From positions 1,335,501 to 1,399,500 of the forward strand of contig JBAIZL010000376.1 of assembly GCA_036971475.1 (NCBI GenBank): 64,000 nucleotides of DNA, in the 5' to 3' direction. This stretch comes from Prosapia bicincta (lineage: Eukaryota > Arthropoda > Insecta > Hemiptera > Cercopidae). The translations under genes and the position numbers were made by a program. Below are positions 22,167-33,769 of the stretch, one piece after another. Under the pieces are notes generated by a model that saw only the letters and a program-made list of their open reading frames with translations, was not told where the DNA came from and made no database searches. The stretch's first letter is position 1, and each line of letters starts with the position of its first letter.

Positions 22167-23545
22167 TTAGTGAAAAGGATTGACTTGGCTCTCATTGTTG
22201 GCATTAAATGTTAATTTACCTGGAACGTCAGGAGACGCTTCAGGCAATGTATCATCGGATTCCATCACCGCTATTGCAGTGGTGGAACTCGAGGAATTTG
22301 TATGCTCAGGAGGTGAGATGGAATGGGCCCCTCCTTTGGCCTTTGCTTTTTTTTCTTTTTTCTCCCCAACTTTAATTGGGGCATTCTTTTTTAAAATATC
22401 AAAATTTGTTTTATTTTTCCTACTCTCTGATGGAATTGTTCTAAATGTCTTTCCTTTGTGGAGAGATACCTGTGCAGGAATGCCTGTATCGTCTGATTTG
22501 CTACGTACTAGCAGATTACTCGGCGTAGACGCTGGTTGTACTATACTTACTGAAGGTCTATTTGTCACTAAAGACAGAAGGCGTGCAACCTGCTCAGTAA
22601 GGGCTTCAATTTTTCCGGTCAGGTCTGCGCAGTTGGCACAGGAAGACTTCGTAGCGCTCGCGGAAGCAGCATAAGTTTTATTGACATTTGGTTGGGAAGC
22701 TTTAAAGATCCTCTTAGCTTCAGCAAATGATATCTTCTGGTTAGCCATAATGCCAAGGATTCCTTTCTCCTCCTTAAAGTGAGGACAGTTGTAAGATCGC
22801 GCTGGATGATCGCCCCCACAGTTAGCGCACTTCGGGGGGGTTACCGCAATCTTTTTCATCATGACCTTCCATGCTACACTTGCCGCATACACTCTGTTTA
22901 GAACACGCAGAACTAATGTGCCCAAAACGCTGACACTTGAAGCATCGCCGAGGATTAGCTACGTAAGGCCTCACTGTCAGCCTTTGATCACCAGCATTAA
23001 AGTATTCAAGAATCTCTGGTTTCCCAAAAGTAAGTATGAAAGAGGCTGTTTTAATTTTCTCGCCTTTTTCAGATTTCATAATTACAGCCACATCCGTAAC
23101 AGACTGTGACGAGAGTTCGGCCTTGATTTCATTAATTGGGACGTGCATCAAGTCCCTACATGTAATGACCCCTTTTGAGAAATTCAACGATCTATGGGGA
23201 GCCACAGACACCTTGACTTGGTCAAAGAAGGAAGTCGTTTTCAATAGAGATCTGGTGTGTTTTTCATTACTAGTAGCAACAAGCAGTGTCCCATTTCTTA
23301 ATTTTTTGATAGATGAGACAGGACTTCCATCACAGGCAGTAATTGCTTTATTTATAAGAAATGGCAAAAACTCTAGACAAATCCTTGCCATCTTCGGCAC
23401 TAGAAATTATTAAATATTTTGACGATGGCAATGCTTGTGACGTTACCACCATCAACTTCTTCCTCAAATCAAATTTAGGTTCATCAGGTGAATCCTGACG
23501 AGTCCTCTTTAAACTCAAACAATTTGACTTAGTTTTAGGATCCAT
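22167..23545 (-). pseudogene. LINE-A copy 3 ORF1 (gag-like, CCHC zinc knuckles)
   Basis: The ATG at 23545 starts MDPKTKSNCLSLKRTR. Two frameshifts (about 23390 and 22850) split the gene. The middle part carries knuckles CFKCQRFGHISSAC and CGKCSMEGHDEKDC, each Cys-x2-Cys-x4-His-x4-Cys, and a third variant CANCGGDHPARSYNC. A basic Lys/Glu tract (about 22350) and a Ser/Thr-rich tail ending SQVNPFH follow. This is the nucleic-acid-binding ORF1 typical of I/Jockey elements; it packages element RNA. Confidence 0.85.
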
Positions 23546-24001
23546 AGAATGCTATTAGCCAACCATCGTGTCTGGCGTTACGGGCGAGACTATAGGAACG
23601 GGTAAACCCTTGGATCACTTTCGATCATTTCCAATCTCCAGAACTCTGGAGCCTATAGTATTCTCCTTAGCTCGACTGGATGGGCATCAGTCGAGAACTC
23701 GTAATACTGTGCACAAGCTCCGACACCTGTGCACCGCGGACACTCCCTGACCAAGGACCGAAGCGGCTGGTAGACCAGAAACCGCGCTTACGTCTTCGGC
23801 AGAGCAAGCTCACATCAGCGTCCCAGACCAAAGTTTGTCAAGCTCTGGAATTTTCAGCACTCCCGACGCGCAACGATTCTGACCAGTCAAACTCCCTAAG
23901 TGAAGATGTTAGTGTATGTGCATGTGCGTGCGTGTGTGTGTGTGTGTGTGTGGGTATGCTTTGTGAGTGGTGTAGTGTTAGGCTAGGGTACCGCGAGGGA
24001 C
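23546..24001 (-). other. LINE-A copy 3 5' UTR with internal (GT)n
   Basis: It matches the 5' leaders at 24840-25197 and 61602-62096. Read on the plus strand, it ends GGTACCGCGAGGGACGCC at 24001 and contains a (TG)n tract at about 23930-23952. The outermost hairpin sequences present in the other two leaders are missing, so this copy is slightly truncated. Confidence 0.75.
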
Positions 24002-24627
24002 GCCAAAAGTTCAGGCAATGCTGACCATTTTAGCCGTGTAGCCAAGGCAGGACTGCATAATGACAAGTCTACAGCTGTCCATCCACCTGTTGACGCTGCT
24101 AAATGTGACGGAGAACCGTCATTTAGCAGGTATAAATCCAGTTCCGATCTGATGCCTTCGATCAGATTACCTCGCGGGTTGCAATCTGGGGAACCCCATG
24201 AGACATGGTGGGCATTGAAATCGCCCACTAATAAAAACGGAGTCGGTAACTGATTTATAAGGTCTACAAGATCTCTCTGATGCAGGTTGTCACTTGGTGG
24301 GAGGTTAACACAACAGAGAGTGAGTTTGTATGGAACAGCTGTTTGAATTGCTACTGCTTGTAAGGGAGTTATTAAGTTCAGAGAAACGGCGTCGACACAG
24401 TCACGGGCTAGAATGGCTACGCCACCTCTAGCTCGATTTTCTGTAACGAAGTCCGATCTGTAAACTGAATACTCCCTTAGGTGGAAATTGTGCGATTCAT
24501 GGAGATGTGTCTCCTGAATACAAATGTACATAGGGGACACATCCCTTACAATTAATTTGAGATCCTCAATGTGACTTTTAACACCGTTAATGTTCCACTG
24601 AATCACGGATTTTTTAGGTGTGGACAT
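23983..24627 (-). pseudogene. LINE-A copy 4 ORF2: endonuclease domain fragment
   Basis: It starts MSTPKKSVIQWNINGVKSH and keeps CIQETHLHE, GGVAILARDC and LLVGDFNAHHVSWGS. It is closely related to copy 3. The frame runs into copy 3's 5' end at about 24005, so the SDH motif and everything downstream are lost. The two copies are in the same orientation, head to tail. Confidence 0.82.
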
Positions 24628-25197
24628 CGTATTTTAGTGAAATGGATTCACCTGGCTCTCACTGCTGTCATTGCAAATTCGCTGGCCTGGAATGTTGGAC
24701 GTTCCAGGCAGAGAGTCATCAGATTCCATCACCACTATTGTAGTGGTGGAATCTGAAGAGTTCTTTGACTCAGAAGAGGAGTTTGAAATGGTCCTCTTTT
24801 GGGTAGCTTGTGATTTTGCACCTACTTTCACAGGAGCATCAGTCGAGAACTCGTAATACTGTGCACAGGCTCCGATACCTGTGCACCGCGGACACTCCCT
24901 GACCAAGGACCGAAGTGGCTAGCGGACCAGCAACCGCGCATACGTCTTCGGCAGAGCAAGCTCACAGCAGCGTCCCAGACCAGAGTTTGTCACGCTCTGG
25001 ACTTTTCAGCACTCCCAACGCGCAACGGTTCTGACCAGTCAAAATTCCCTAAGAGAAGATGTAAGTGTTGAAATGTGTATAGATTGTGTTGGTGTGTGTA
25101 TGTGTGTGTATGCTTTGTGAGTGGTGTAGTGTTAGGCTAGGGTACCGCGAGGGACGCCAAATCCCTCGTAGGTGCAGCTAGTCCACACCCCCTGCGG
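24628..25197 (-). mobile_element. LINE-A copy 4: 5' UTR joined directly to the end of ORF1
   Basis: The complete 5' end (ACCCCGCAGGG on the minus strand, about 25197) and 5' leader run to about 24840. They are then joined to the last 70 or so codons of ORF1 (DAPVKVGAKSQ through SQVNPFH, stop at 24634). The first two thirds of ORF1, including all zinc knuckles, are absent. The join falls at a shared GATGC. This may be a deletion or a template switch. Confidence 0.72.
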
Positions 25198-25591
25198 GGT
25201 GCGGTTGGTTTGTGGGTAGTTTTAGAACGTTTGTTTTTTTTATTATTTATTGAAATATTAAATTCATATATTTAACCTGGAAGTTTAATTTGCAAGTTTT
25301 ATAAAAGTATTTACTGTATTAAAAGTATTTTACCGAACGCTAAATAAGATTTAACTAAATAGATAGTTTAGACAGCATTGGAAAGGGTTGTTTTAAATAT
25401 TTATCAACTGTGATAACCGAACACATATTACTTTTCGAACCTTATGAATTACGAAATGTTGAAAGCGATTTTTATCTTTCGTTTACTAATATTTGTCGTT
25501 AGTACATATTTTGTTCAAGAGAGTGAGCGCATGCAGTTAATTAAAACTGATGCTATTTTTATCAGTCTTTGTTTGCTGTACAATTTTTTTT
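25198..25591. other. AT-rich spacer
   Basis: No gene or known element is visible between the 5' end of LINE-A copy 4 and the T-tract at 25584. Confidence 0.5.
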
Positions 25592-25605
25592 CCAGGCGGT
25601 AAACC

Positions 25606-25990
25606 TTGAGATGCGGTTTAACGAGGGATTACGCTGGACTTGCTCCGCTTAATAATGAGTCAAAAGTGTCAAAATTATGAAACCATGTGCTAAGTGCGGT
25701 AAATAATTGGCTGCTAGATGTAACTGTGCGATTCCTAAGAATTTTTTAGGGATTTCGGTCCCTAAGATTGGCAAAATTCAGTCAAAATGTTGTGCATTTC
25801 AAATCGATTGATAAACGGAGGTTTACAAAGTAAAATTTAAATGTTAATTTTTTGAAATAAAGAAATATAAAAATAAACACAGTCACATTGGTAGCTATTC
25901 CAAGAAACTTTGTAAAGTAAAGCCATTCTTAAATGAGGGAGTTTGTTATTATTTTGGATTCGAAGGAGACAAAGGCAGCAACCAGGAAAA
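25606..25990. repeat. Direct repeat D, left copy (385 bp)
   Basis: It starts TTGAGATGCGGTTTAACGAGG and ends ACCAGGAAAA, and recurs at 26293-26670 with scattered changes. Inside is a hairpin, TTTAGGGATTTCGGTCCCTAA. The left copy is preceded by T8 and CCAGGCGG, which resembles the LINE-A 3' end. No coding potential was recognised. Confidence 0.75.
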
Positions 25991-26292
25991 TAAAGAAAAA
26001 TAAAAATTCATATAGAAAGTTGATCGACTTTGAAAATGTGCAGAGAGAAAAATCAACAAGATATTCAAAAATAGGAAATCGCCAGAATTCAAGATTTAAA
26101 AAGAAACAGTCAGATTTAAATTAGAATACTAAACTATAAAATTGGGCAAACAGAGATCAGACCAATTTAACGGGTAGATCGTATGATTCTACGTTACTCT
26201 CAAAGAAGGTTGCTGCTTGGATCAGGGACTTCAGGTGATATTGGGAGTTTTAAAAAGGGGCTGAAAAGGGAAGAAAGAAAGCTCAGTAAGCA

Positions 26293-26670
26293 TTGAGATG
26301 TGGTTTAACGAGGGACTACGCTGGTCTTGCTCCGCTTAGTAATGAGTCAAAACTATGAAATCACATGCTACGTGCGGTAAATAAGTGGCTGCTAGATGTA
26401 ATTGTGCGATTCCTAAGCTTTTTTTTAGGGATTTCGGTCCCTAAAATTGGCAAAATTCAGTCCCAATGTAGTGCATTTCAAATCGATTGATAAACGGAGG
26501 TTCACAAAGTAAAATATAAATTTTAATTTTTCTAAATAAACAAATATAAAAATAAACAGAGTAAAGTTGGTAGCTCTTCAAAGAAACTTTGTAAAGTAAA
26601 GCCATCCTTAAATGAGGGAGTTTGTTATTATTTTGGATTTGAAGGAGATAAAGGCAGCGACCAGGAAAAA
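26293..26670. repeat. Direct repeat D, right copy
   Basis: It matches 25606-25990 along its whole length. About 300 bases lie between the two copies, containing a basic 63-codon frame (25933-26124) of no recognisable family. The pair could be terminal repeats of a small element or a local duplication. Confidence 0.75.
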
Positions 26671-26699
26671 GGAAAGAAAAGTCCAAATTCACTCCCAAG

Positions 26700-27010
26700 A
26701 CACTCCCTGACCAACTACCGAAGCGGCTGGTAGACCAGAAACCGCGATTACGTCTTCGGTAGAGCAAGCTCACATCAGCATCACAGACCAGAGAATCTCA
26801 AGCTCTGGACTTTTCAGCAGTGCCAACGTCCAATGGTTCTGACCAGTCAAAAATACCTAAGTAAAGTGTTGAAAGGTTTAGAGATTGTGTTGATTATGTG
26901 GTACCTGTAGAAAGAGTATTAGTGTTTGACTGTAGTACCTCGAGGGACGCCAAACCCCTCTTAGTAGGTGCGCACCTCAGCTGCGGTGTGTACGAAACGG
27001 TGGATTTCTA
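26700..27010 (-). mobile_element. LINE-A-related 5' UTR fragment (diverged subfamily)
   Basis: ACACTCCCTGACCAACTACC, ACCGCGATTACGTCTTCGG and CTCGAGGGACGCC correspond in order to the LINE-A 5' leader. The CA tract is decayed. No ORF1 follows in this piece. Confidence 0.65.
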
Positions 27011-27029
27011 TGCATTTGCCGTTCCACCA

Positions 27030-27860
27030 CGGAACGGCGTGCGTAAACGGATGATTTTGGAACACAAGTAGTAATTTCAGCTGCATTCAAAATAGTCTGT
27101 AATTTTTTTAACAATTTCCTCTATTTGGTCACGTAATCCATGTCAAATGATACAATGGTTTTTTAGAGGGCGTTCCAGTATCTTTTCTTAAGATCCAACG
27201 GACATGTCGAACGTAAACGCGAGATGAGTCACTTCAGTTGATTCTTAGGCACATGGTTACTTCCACAGAAATCATTGAATACCGAAAATGTAAATATAGA
27301 AGTCAAAAGAGGGCTGCAGATCGATAGGTCAACGATTGGCTATTGACTAGTAGATGCTGCTAAATGAGTAGGCGAACCGTCATTCAGCAGACAAGTCTAG
27401 TTCCGTTCTCTCCACAAGTTGACCTCGAAAGTTGCTAGTCGGAGATCTGTATGACAAATGCTGGACATTAAAACCTCCTACCAATAGGAACGGAGTCGGT
27501 AATTAGCTCATCAACTCAATTAGATCACTGTGTTGAAGATTGCCATTAGGTTCCAAGTAGAACTTATACGGGAGTGTGAATGGCTACTGCTTGTAAAGGA
27601 GTTATGTCTAGAGACACGCCATCGATGCAGTCACGGGCTAGAATGGCTACTCCACCTCTATCTCGGTCTTCTTCAACGAAGTCAGATCGAAAAACTGAAT
27701 ACTCTTTTACACGAAAACTTTGTGATTCATGGAGATGTCTTTTGTAGACATATGAACATCGGATACACATCTCGCTCGAGTAACTTTAGATCCTCAATGT
27801 GACTCCTAACACAGTTTACGATCCATTGTATCACTGCATTCCTAAGCGAAGACATTTATC
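27030..27860 (-). pseudogene. Diverged LINE-A endonuclease domain
   Basis: Recognisable pieces include RHLHESQSFRVKEYSVFRSD and GGVAILARDCIDGVSL (27564-27770), and farther on LLVGGFNVQHLS. The latter replaces the catalytic Asp of GDFN with Gly. Frames are broken repeatedly. This is an older, inactive relative of copies 3 and 4. Confidence 0.7.
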
Positions 27861-28140
27861 AGCTTAATAAGGGATTCACTTGAGATCCATATTTTATCTC
27901 CCTTTTCTTCCCCGAGAACTCGTAATACTGTGCACAGGCTCCGACACCCGTGCACCACTGACACTCCATGACTAAGGACCGAAACGGCTAGCAGACCAGA
28001 AATCACGGTTACTTCTTCTGCAGAGGAAGATCACATAGCGTCCCGGACCGGAGTGTGTCAAGCTCTGGCCTTTACAGCCCTCCCAACGCGCAACGGTTCT
28101 AACCTGACAATATCACCTGAGTGACAAGAGAAGAGTGAGT
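27861..28140 (-). mobile_element. Diverged LINE-A 5' UTR joined to ORF2 without ORF1
   Basis: From about 27916 rightward the sequence matches the 5' leader (CGAGAACTCGTAATACTGTG onward). Left of it only about 40 bases separate the leader from the ORF2 start at about 27855, so ORF1 is absent. The break in the leader is next to the one in copy 4. Confidence 0.65.
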
Positions 28141-29857
28141 GTTAAGATGTAATTATTGGTGATTGTGGCGCATGTAGTTTGTGTAAGGTGTTGTTCATTT
28201 AACTCGTCCACGTGTAGAAAATCATATTCATTTTCCGGGGTGTTTATTGTGCCGATTTCAACTGCCTTTCAATTGTCAGGCGTTGTTTGTTTTCCGCACT
28301 TCTTTTATTTGGTGTGCCATTACATTGTTTATTACGCCATCACTCCTTTCACATATGACCTAGTTTGTCTGAGTCGTAGATTATAGTGACAATACATGTA
28401 AATATGAACCTATGTCATGTGTAATTGTCATCACACTGGAGTTGTAGACATAAACTAACACCATATACCAGGGTTGGAAGTAAATGATAATCTTGTTAAA
28501 TAAATAGCCCAAACTCGAAATGTCAAAAAATTCTATTGATATATTTTTAAATGAAACTGGCATCTTAAGCGAGAAACGGAGCAAGATTATAATCGAATAA
28601 AAAGGAAATTACAGTTGAAAGAATAAAAAAAAAACTACAAAATGGTGAAATTTATAACAAAAACAATGCAAAATTATAGATATAAAAAGGCTCAACCGGG
28701 AATGTCTTGAATAAAGAAATAAAAGTATTAAATTAAAGTGGCACATATACAAAAAATAACAAACCCCGTGGATAAAATCCAGGAAAACTCTTTGATAGAA
28801 AATACCATAAAATCAAATTTCGATATACCTACAAACAAGAATACATTTGATTGTCTAGAGAGTAAGGGATTGTTTAAAATATAGGATAATATATTGTCAA
28901 AGAAAAGACATATATAAGAATTGAAATACTGTAGATCTCCAGAGTCGATAAACTTACAATATCAAGATTTATGCACAGGAGTTTCCGTATAAAATACGAT
29001 GTAAGGGTTGTAATAAATTGTTGGTTGCCGAACAAACGAATATAATGGAATGGAATACAGGCAACCAAACACGGAAGTAGAAAATGTATAATGCGTAAAA
29101 AAACTAATAAAAATAGTTTGGCCAAACATTCAATTGATCAATGACAAAATTTGTCAGAGGTAAATTTATGTAAGGGTTATACAAGTTGCCAGAATGACCG
29201 ATGCAAATAAATGTGGTACTAGTACAGAATAATGTAACTAAGCCTAGAATAGTAGTAGTATAATAAAAAGGTTAAATATAGGGAAAATCAATGTAAACTG
29301 AAGTAACTAGAGCTAAATAGACAAACTGAGAATGTTAGAATAAATTATAAACCAAGATAACATTAATTATGCTAACGGCTAATCGAGCAATTTAAATGAA
29401 AAGGTAAAAGTGAACCTTATGTAACCAGGCCAAAAGGCATAATATTAAATTAATTTTGACCAAATATAATCAGGGATAGTGAATATAAGTATAAAACATG
29501 TGTGGAAAGTAAATTAGGCCTAGCTAGGGAGAGTTGTATTTCTGTAAAGGTGCAAATTTTAATTTAAAACATAAAAGCCTAGGAATTGAGGTTATGGAAG
29601 AAGGAAGCTAAGTTAGGTTCGGTTGAAAACCGTGTGGGGAAATTTGTTATAGGATCTTGCCACACTGCAGCAACAGCGCTACCGTCGAAGTTTGAGTTAT
29701 GAAGAAGAAACAGCAAATTAATTAAATTGGAGGTAATAAAAACAAACAAATTTTTGAATGAAAGTTAAAAAATTGAAATAACACATTGGAGTAAAGAAAA
29801 GTCTTTCACAAAAGTTAAAACTAATTAAAGTTCAAAATTACGAGATAAACAAAGTCA
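28141..29857. other. Unassigned AT-rich sequence
   Basis: No gene, RNA or known transposon is recognised. The short frames on either strand carry no motif. Confidence 0.5.
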
Positions 29858-29916
29858 GTTACCATAGCAACGGCTTTCTCATTGGTTAAAAATGTAAGAT
29901 GGACATCGTGACGTAA
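29858..29916 (+). promoter_or_regulatory. Possible promoter cluster: X-box, CCAAT box, CRE-like site
   Basis: GTTACCATAGCAAC at 29858-29871 matches the RFX X-box pattern. ATTGG (inverted CCAAT) follows at 29881-29885 and TGACGTAA, a CRE-like site, at 29909-29916. The order and close spacing resemble RFX/NF-Y/CREB promoters. No gene is identified downstream, so the role is open. Confidence 0.35.
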
Positions 29917-31313
29917 GAAGTTTTGAAATTGGAGAAGAAGTGGCTTGAAAAGGACGCTTGGCAGAATAGTTTGAACGGCCATCGAGTGCGGTCGTATTTA
30001 TTCACGCAGAACAATTAAAGATCCAATATGTGGTAAGAAGTCCGTGTAAAGTGCTACGATGTGACCAGGGGAGTGTAAAAATATATGAGCAGAGGCTCAT
30101 ATAAATTCAGCGACGTCATGCAGTGAAGCTTACATCCAAATTCAATAGAAGCCGTGACGAGGTCCAAAGACAACCAAATGATAGAAGATACTTAACGTTT
30201 TTCAGTAGATGGTCATATAAACAATTTATTTTCTTTTAAATAAACGTTTATTTCAAAATATTAACCTAAGGGAGTGAAAACTCTCTTACGTTGCCTAAAT
30301 TAAGTAAAAAAATATTCTAAATTGATTTTCATTCAACCGTTTGCCTCAAGTGGAAATAAACGTATTGAGTTTAATCATTTTATCTAATACGGATTTTTTC
30401 TTGAAAAACGGATGAAAATCCGTTAATGACTTAGTATATAAATATCAGAAGGAAGTTTTTATTAAATGCCTAGCATATTATAACTAACTCGGTTAACCTA
30501 TAAATAGGTAATTGTTACCCACAGTCTAATATTGAATTAAAAGGAGTATATATAAGGAGCACAAAAAATATATGCAAATTAATTATAATAATTGAATTTA
30601 AATAGATGATAGAAGACATATTAAGCAATTTTGGATTTTGATAATATTAGAAAAGAATATAGTATGCGTGTATATATATACATATATATAACTTATATAG
30701 TGTGTGTGGGTTAATAAAAATAATAATAAAAATGTAAACAAAATAAGGGGACATATTCTGTACTAGTAACATGAAACCAGATAGTCATGTTAATTCAAAT
30801 GTAAGGTTAGATATAATTGAAAGAGCTAAATCCTGTTAATTTAAATAAGTCAAATAATAAGTAATTTTAAATCCAAACAGATAATAACAAATTTATAGTT
30901 TCCAATTAGCTGGTGTCATTTAAAATAAAATAAGTTCACTAGGTATCCATGTATAGTCTTTAAGTCACAAGTGTCTCAAAGATTCCACTACCCCGAAGGA
31001 AGCTTAAAGAGGCTTATGGGAGCCTAATTGGTTTTCATAAAAAAATCAGGGGTTGATTCTCCTGAGAGGTTTATTCCTTGAGATACAGGTCTCGAACCAG
31101 GGTTCGTAGTCAAGGTATAAAAGATTACTCTCTTACGGACAAAGTGTGGTCAAAGAAAGAGAGGTGAAGAGTAAGAAGGTGCTAGTCGAGGGAAAAGCAG
31201 TTGAAGGTAAAGGTTTGTGAGAAAGTGAACAACCGTACGGAAATGAACAAAAAGAAAATTTTGTGATACATATACATGTTGAGAAAGCAAACATATTAGC
31301 AAACAGTGTAGAT
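29917..31313. other. Unassigned sequence right of the promoter-like cluster
   Basis: No coding motif is seen. A small hairpin TATGAGC/GCTCATA lies at about 30081-30105. A tRNA B-box-like word at about 31110 has no A-box partner. Confidence 0.45.
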
Positions 31314-31400
31314 CAGTGTTTCCCAACAGGTGGTCCGCTGACCAAAGGTGGTCCGTGAGAGCCTCGGGGGTGGTCCGCGGGAGAGTCCGGTGACTACTTA
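31314..31400 (+). repeat. hAT left terminus with repeated GGTGGTCCGC
   Basis: CAGTGTTTCCCAAC begins at 31314, the style of hAT terminal repeats. GGTGGTCCG occurs three times (about 31329, 31347 and 31370), as expected of sub-terminal transposase sites. The right terminus was not found. Confidence 0.6.
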
Positions 31401-31823
31401 TAAAAAAGTAATGTTACCCCTGATTAAATCAAAATTACGAATTTCGTTGAACAAAATTAAGTAAATACATTCGTTCTGATGAATATCAGTTATTTATTGA
31501 ATGATAATTCAAATTATGTTAAAAAGATATTTAACATAATAATTTTTGTATCATGTAGAAAACGTCTTTTCAACATTATAACAGGGGAACACTTCACGGC
31601 TACATCTGCGGGCGTCGGAGCAGAAGTCAGTGATCACGTGACTGTGCTGTGTACAGACACGTGATGTCTTCTAGCGCTGTAGGCCACGCCTACTTAGTTG
31701 CTCACCACTCAGTTTTAGCCCAGTGCAGAGTAGTGTGATCCTGTTTTGTAGTTGTGCTTTGTTTAATAACATTTTGTGATATTATTGTCTGTACTTATTT
31801 GTTTGTACCTTTACTATTGAAAA

Positions 31824-33635
31824 TGCCTCCAAAACCAAAATGAAAATATAAGTGATTATATTAAGTTCGGATTTACAGCAATTGAGGTAAATAAAGAGAT
31901 TAGACCTCAATGCGTGATTTGTGCTGCTGTTCTCAGCAATGAAGCCTTGAAACCTGCAGAGCTAGAACACCATTTAAAGACAAAGCATGTTAACATAAGT
32001 GACCGGCCACCTGAATTCTTTGCTGGAAAATTAGAAAACTTAAAGAAAATGAAACTAGGAAAAACTGGCGTATCATATGAATTGTTTGAAAAGGTACTTT
32101 ACGCTTTATTTGAAATTTCGCATTTAATTGCCAAGGCGAAGAAACCCCACATGATTGGAGAAACACTAATAAAGCCATGTTTGATCAAATCAGCTGAACA
32201 TGTTTTAGGAATTGAATCTTCTGAAAAAATGCAATATATTCCTTTATCCAACATTTTTTCCCCCCCAGGCAATACAGTGAAGGCACGGATCGATACAATG
32301 TCCACTGACATTCAGGACCAGCTAGTTTGTGAAATTAAAAAATCTCCGTATTTTGGTTTGCAGTGTGATGAAAGTACAGACGTATCTCAATGCTGCCAGT
32401 TGTTAGTTTTTGCTCGATATTTGGGAGAAGAAAACAAAATAAAAGAACAACTTTTAATATCACAAGAGTTGTAAACAACATCGAAAGGAGAAGACGTCAT
32501 AAAAATTATTTGTGATTTCTTTAAGAAGCATGGCATTGATTGGAAAAAGCTAGCAGGACTTTGTACCGATGGAGCGCCTCCTATGCTGGGATCACGTTCA
32601 GGCCTAGCAACATTAGAGAAGAAGAAGAACCCTGATACAGTTACGATGCACTGTTTAATTCACCGTCAAACTTTAGCATCGAAAACCATGCCGGAAGACT
32701 TATTGAATGTCATGAAATTGGTCATAAAGATGGTGAACTTTGTTAAAGGTAGTGCAAAACACTCACGCATTTTCAAAAAGTTATGTGCAGTATTAGACTC
32801 CGAGCACGAGACACTACTTTATCATACTGGTGTGCGTTGGCTGTCAAAAGGCAATATGTTGGCCCGCATATATGAGTTGAGAGAGGAGTTAAAAGTATTT
32901 TTTATTGAGACTAAAATGCAACATTTCTTGGAACAATTGAGTGAACCAAGCTTATAGATGCATCTCGCATATCTAGTGGATGTTTTTGGTCACTTGAACA
33001 ATTTAAACATTCAACTTCAAGGATCTGGAAACGGAAATTTGGAAGGTGTCAGTAATATATTTCCTTTCGAGGACAAACTTCGTGCGTTTTTTTTGTACGA
33101 TTACTGTTTAGAAACTTTCAATAGTTCGCGACTTTACAAGCTCTTGCTGACACCGAGGATTATGCTGCTGTTACAGACCAGGTGCAGCATAACATACTCA
33201 GGCACTTAGGCAACCTCAAAGCTGAATTTGCTCGTTATTTCCCAGAATATGGAAGGTGTGAGGCACAATTTTTGAAAAAGCTTATTCGAAATCCTTTCAA
33301 TGTGAAGCCTACAGAATTTCCTGACAATATTCAAGAGGAGACTATAGAACTTCAAAACGACAGTAGCTTCAAGGACTCGTTTGAATCTGGTGTAAAGCAA
33401 GAAGAGTTGTGGTGTAAGAAAGCCCTGGCCTTCACCAAGATTCGACAAGTAGCTTTGCGGTTTCTCATGATGTTTTTTTTTGTGTGAACAGGGGTTCTCT
33501 ACATTATTGTTAATTAAAAACAAACAACGAAATCGGCTAAAAGCAAGCAGTGATTTGAGAGTAGCTCTTTGCAAGAACCAAAGTCCTAGGACTACTCAGC
33601 TTGTCAAAAAAATTCATGCACTAAGATCACATTGA
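31824..33635 (+). pseudogene. hAT transposase (ZBED5/SCAND3-like), multiply disrupted
   Basis: After an ATG at 31824 and an early break, the frame shows a BED-type finger (PQCVICAAVLSNEALKP with a following HHLKTKH), an RNase-H-like core with CDESTDVSQCCQLLVFARYL and LCTDGAPPMLGSRSG, and a C-terminal CEQGFSTLLLIKNKQRNRL plus DLRVALCKNQ region used for dimerisation. In-frame stops lie at 32472 and 32955, and frameshifts occur at about 31840, 33090 and in a T-run at 33471-33480. A natural TGA is at 33633-33635. It is a dead transposon gene in plus orientation. Confidence 0.85.
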
Positions 33636-33636
33636 A

Positions 33637-33745
33637 TTTTTTTTTTTCTTATCAAGGTTATCATCGCCTAACTAAAGTTTTAATTCAATTAATTATTTCA
33701 AAATAAAACTAACCAACTAAACAAAATAAAATGATTTCCCAGAGA
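33637..33745 (-). mobile_element. LINE-A subfamily B scrap right after the hAT stop codon
   Basis: Poly-T is followed by ATCAAGGTTATCATCGCC and the 3' UTR of the subfamily found at 40936 and 62313. The terminal CAGGCGAAAAACC part is missing. Only about 100 bases are present. Confidence 0.65.
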
Positions 33746-33769
33746 TACATAATATGAAGTTAATTAAAC

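Larger units (their letters stand above)
17874..24001 (-). mobile_element. LINE-A copy 3, near full length, rearranged (6.1 kb)
   Basis: Read on the minus strand, it runs 5' UTR (24001-23546), ORF1 (23545-22167), ORF2 endonuclease (22160-21354), RT (21272-19755), an embedded 5' UTR/ORF1 segment (about 19743-19304), RNase H (19303-18000), 3' UTR and poly-A (poly-T at 17874-17881, CCAGGCG at 17882). Several stops and frameshifts make it inactive. Its 3' end lies only about 100 bp upstream of the predicted dimmed exon 1. Confidence 0.85.

Noticed and set aside
31090..31125. GGTTCGAGACC on the minus strand, a good B-box
   Set aside because: No A-box at the right distance and no cloverleaf, so not called a tRNA.
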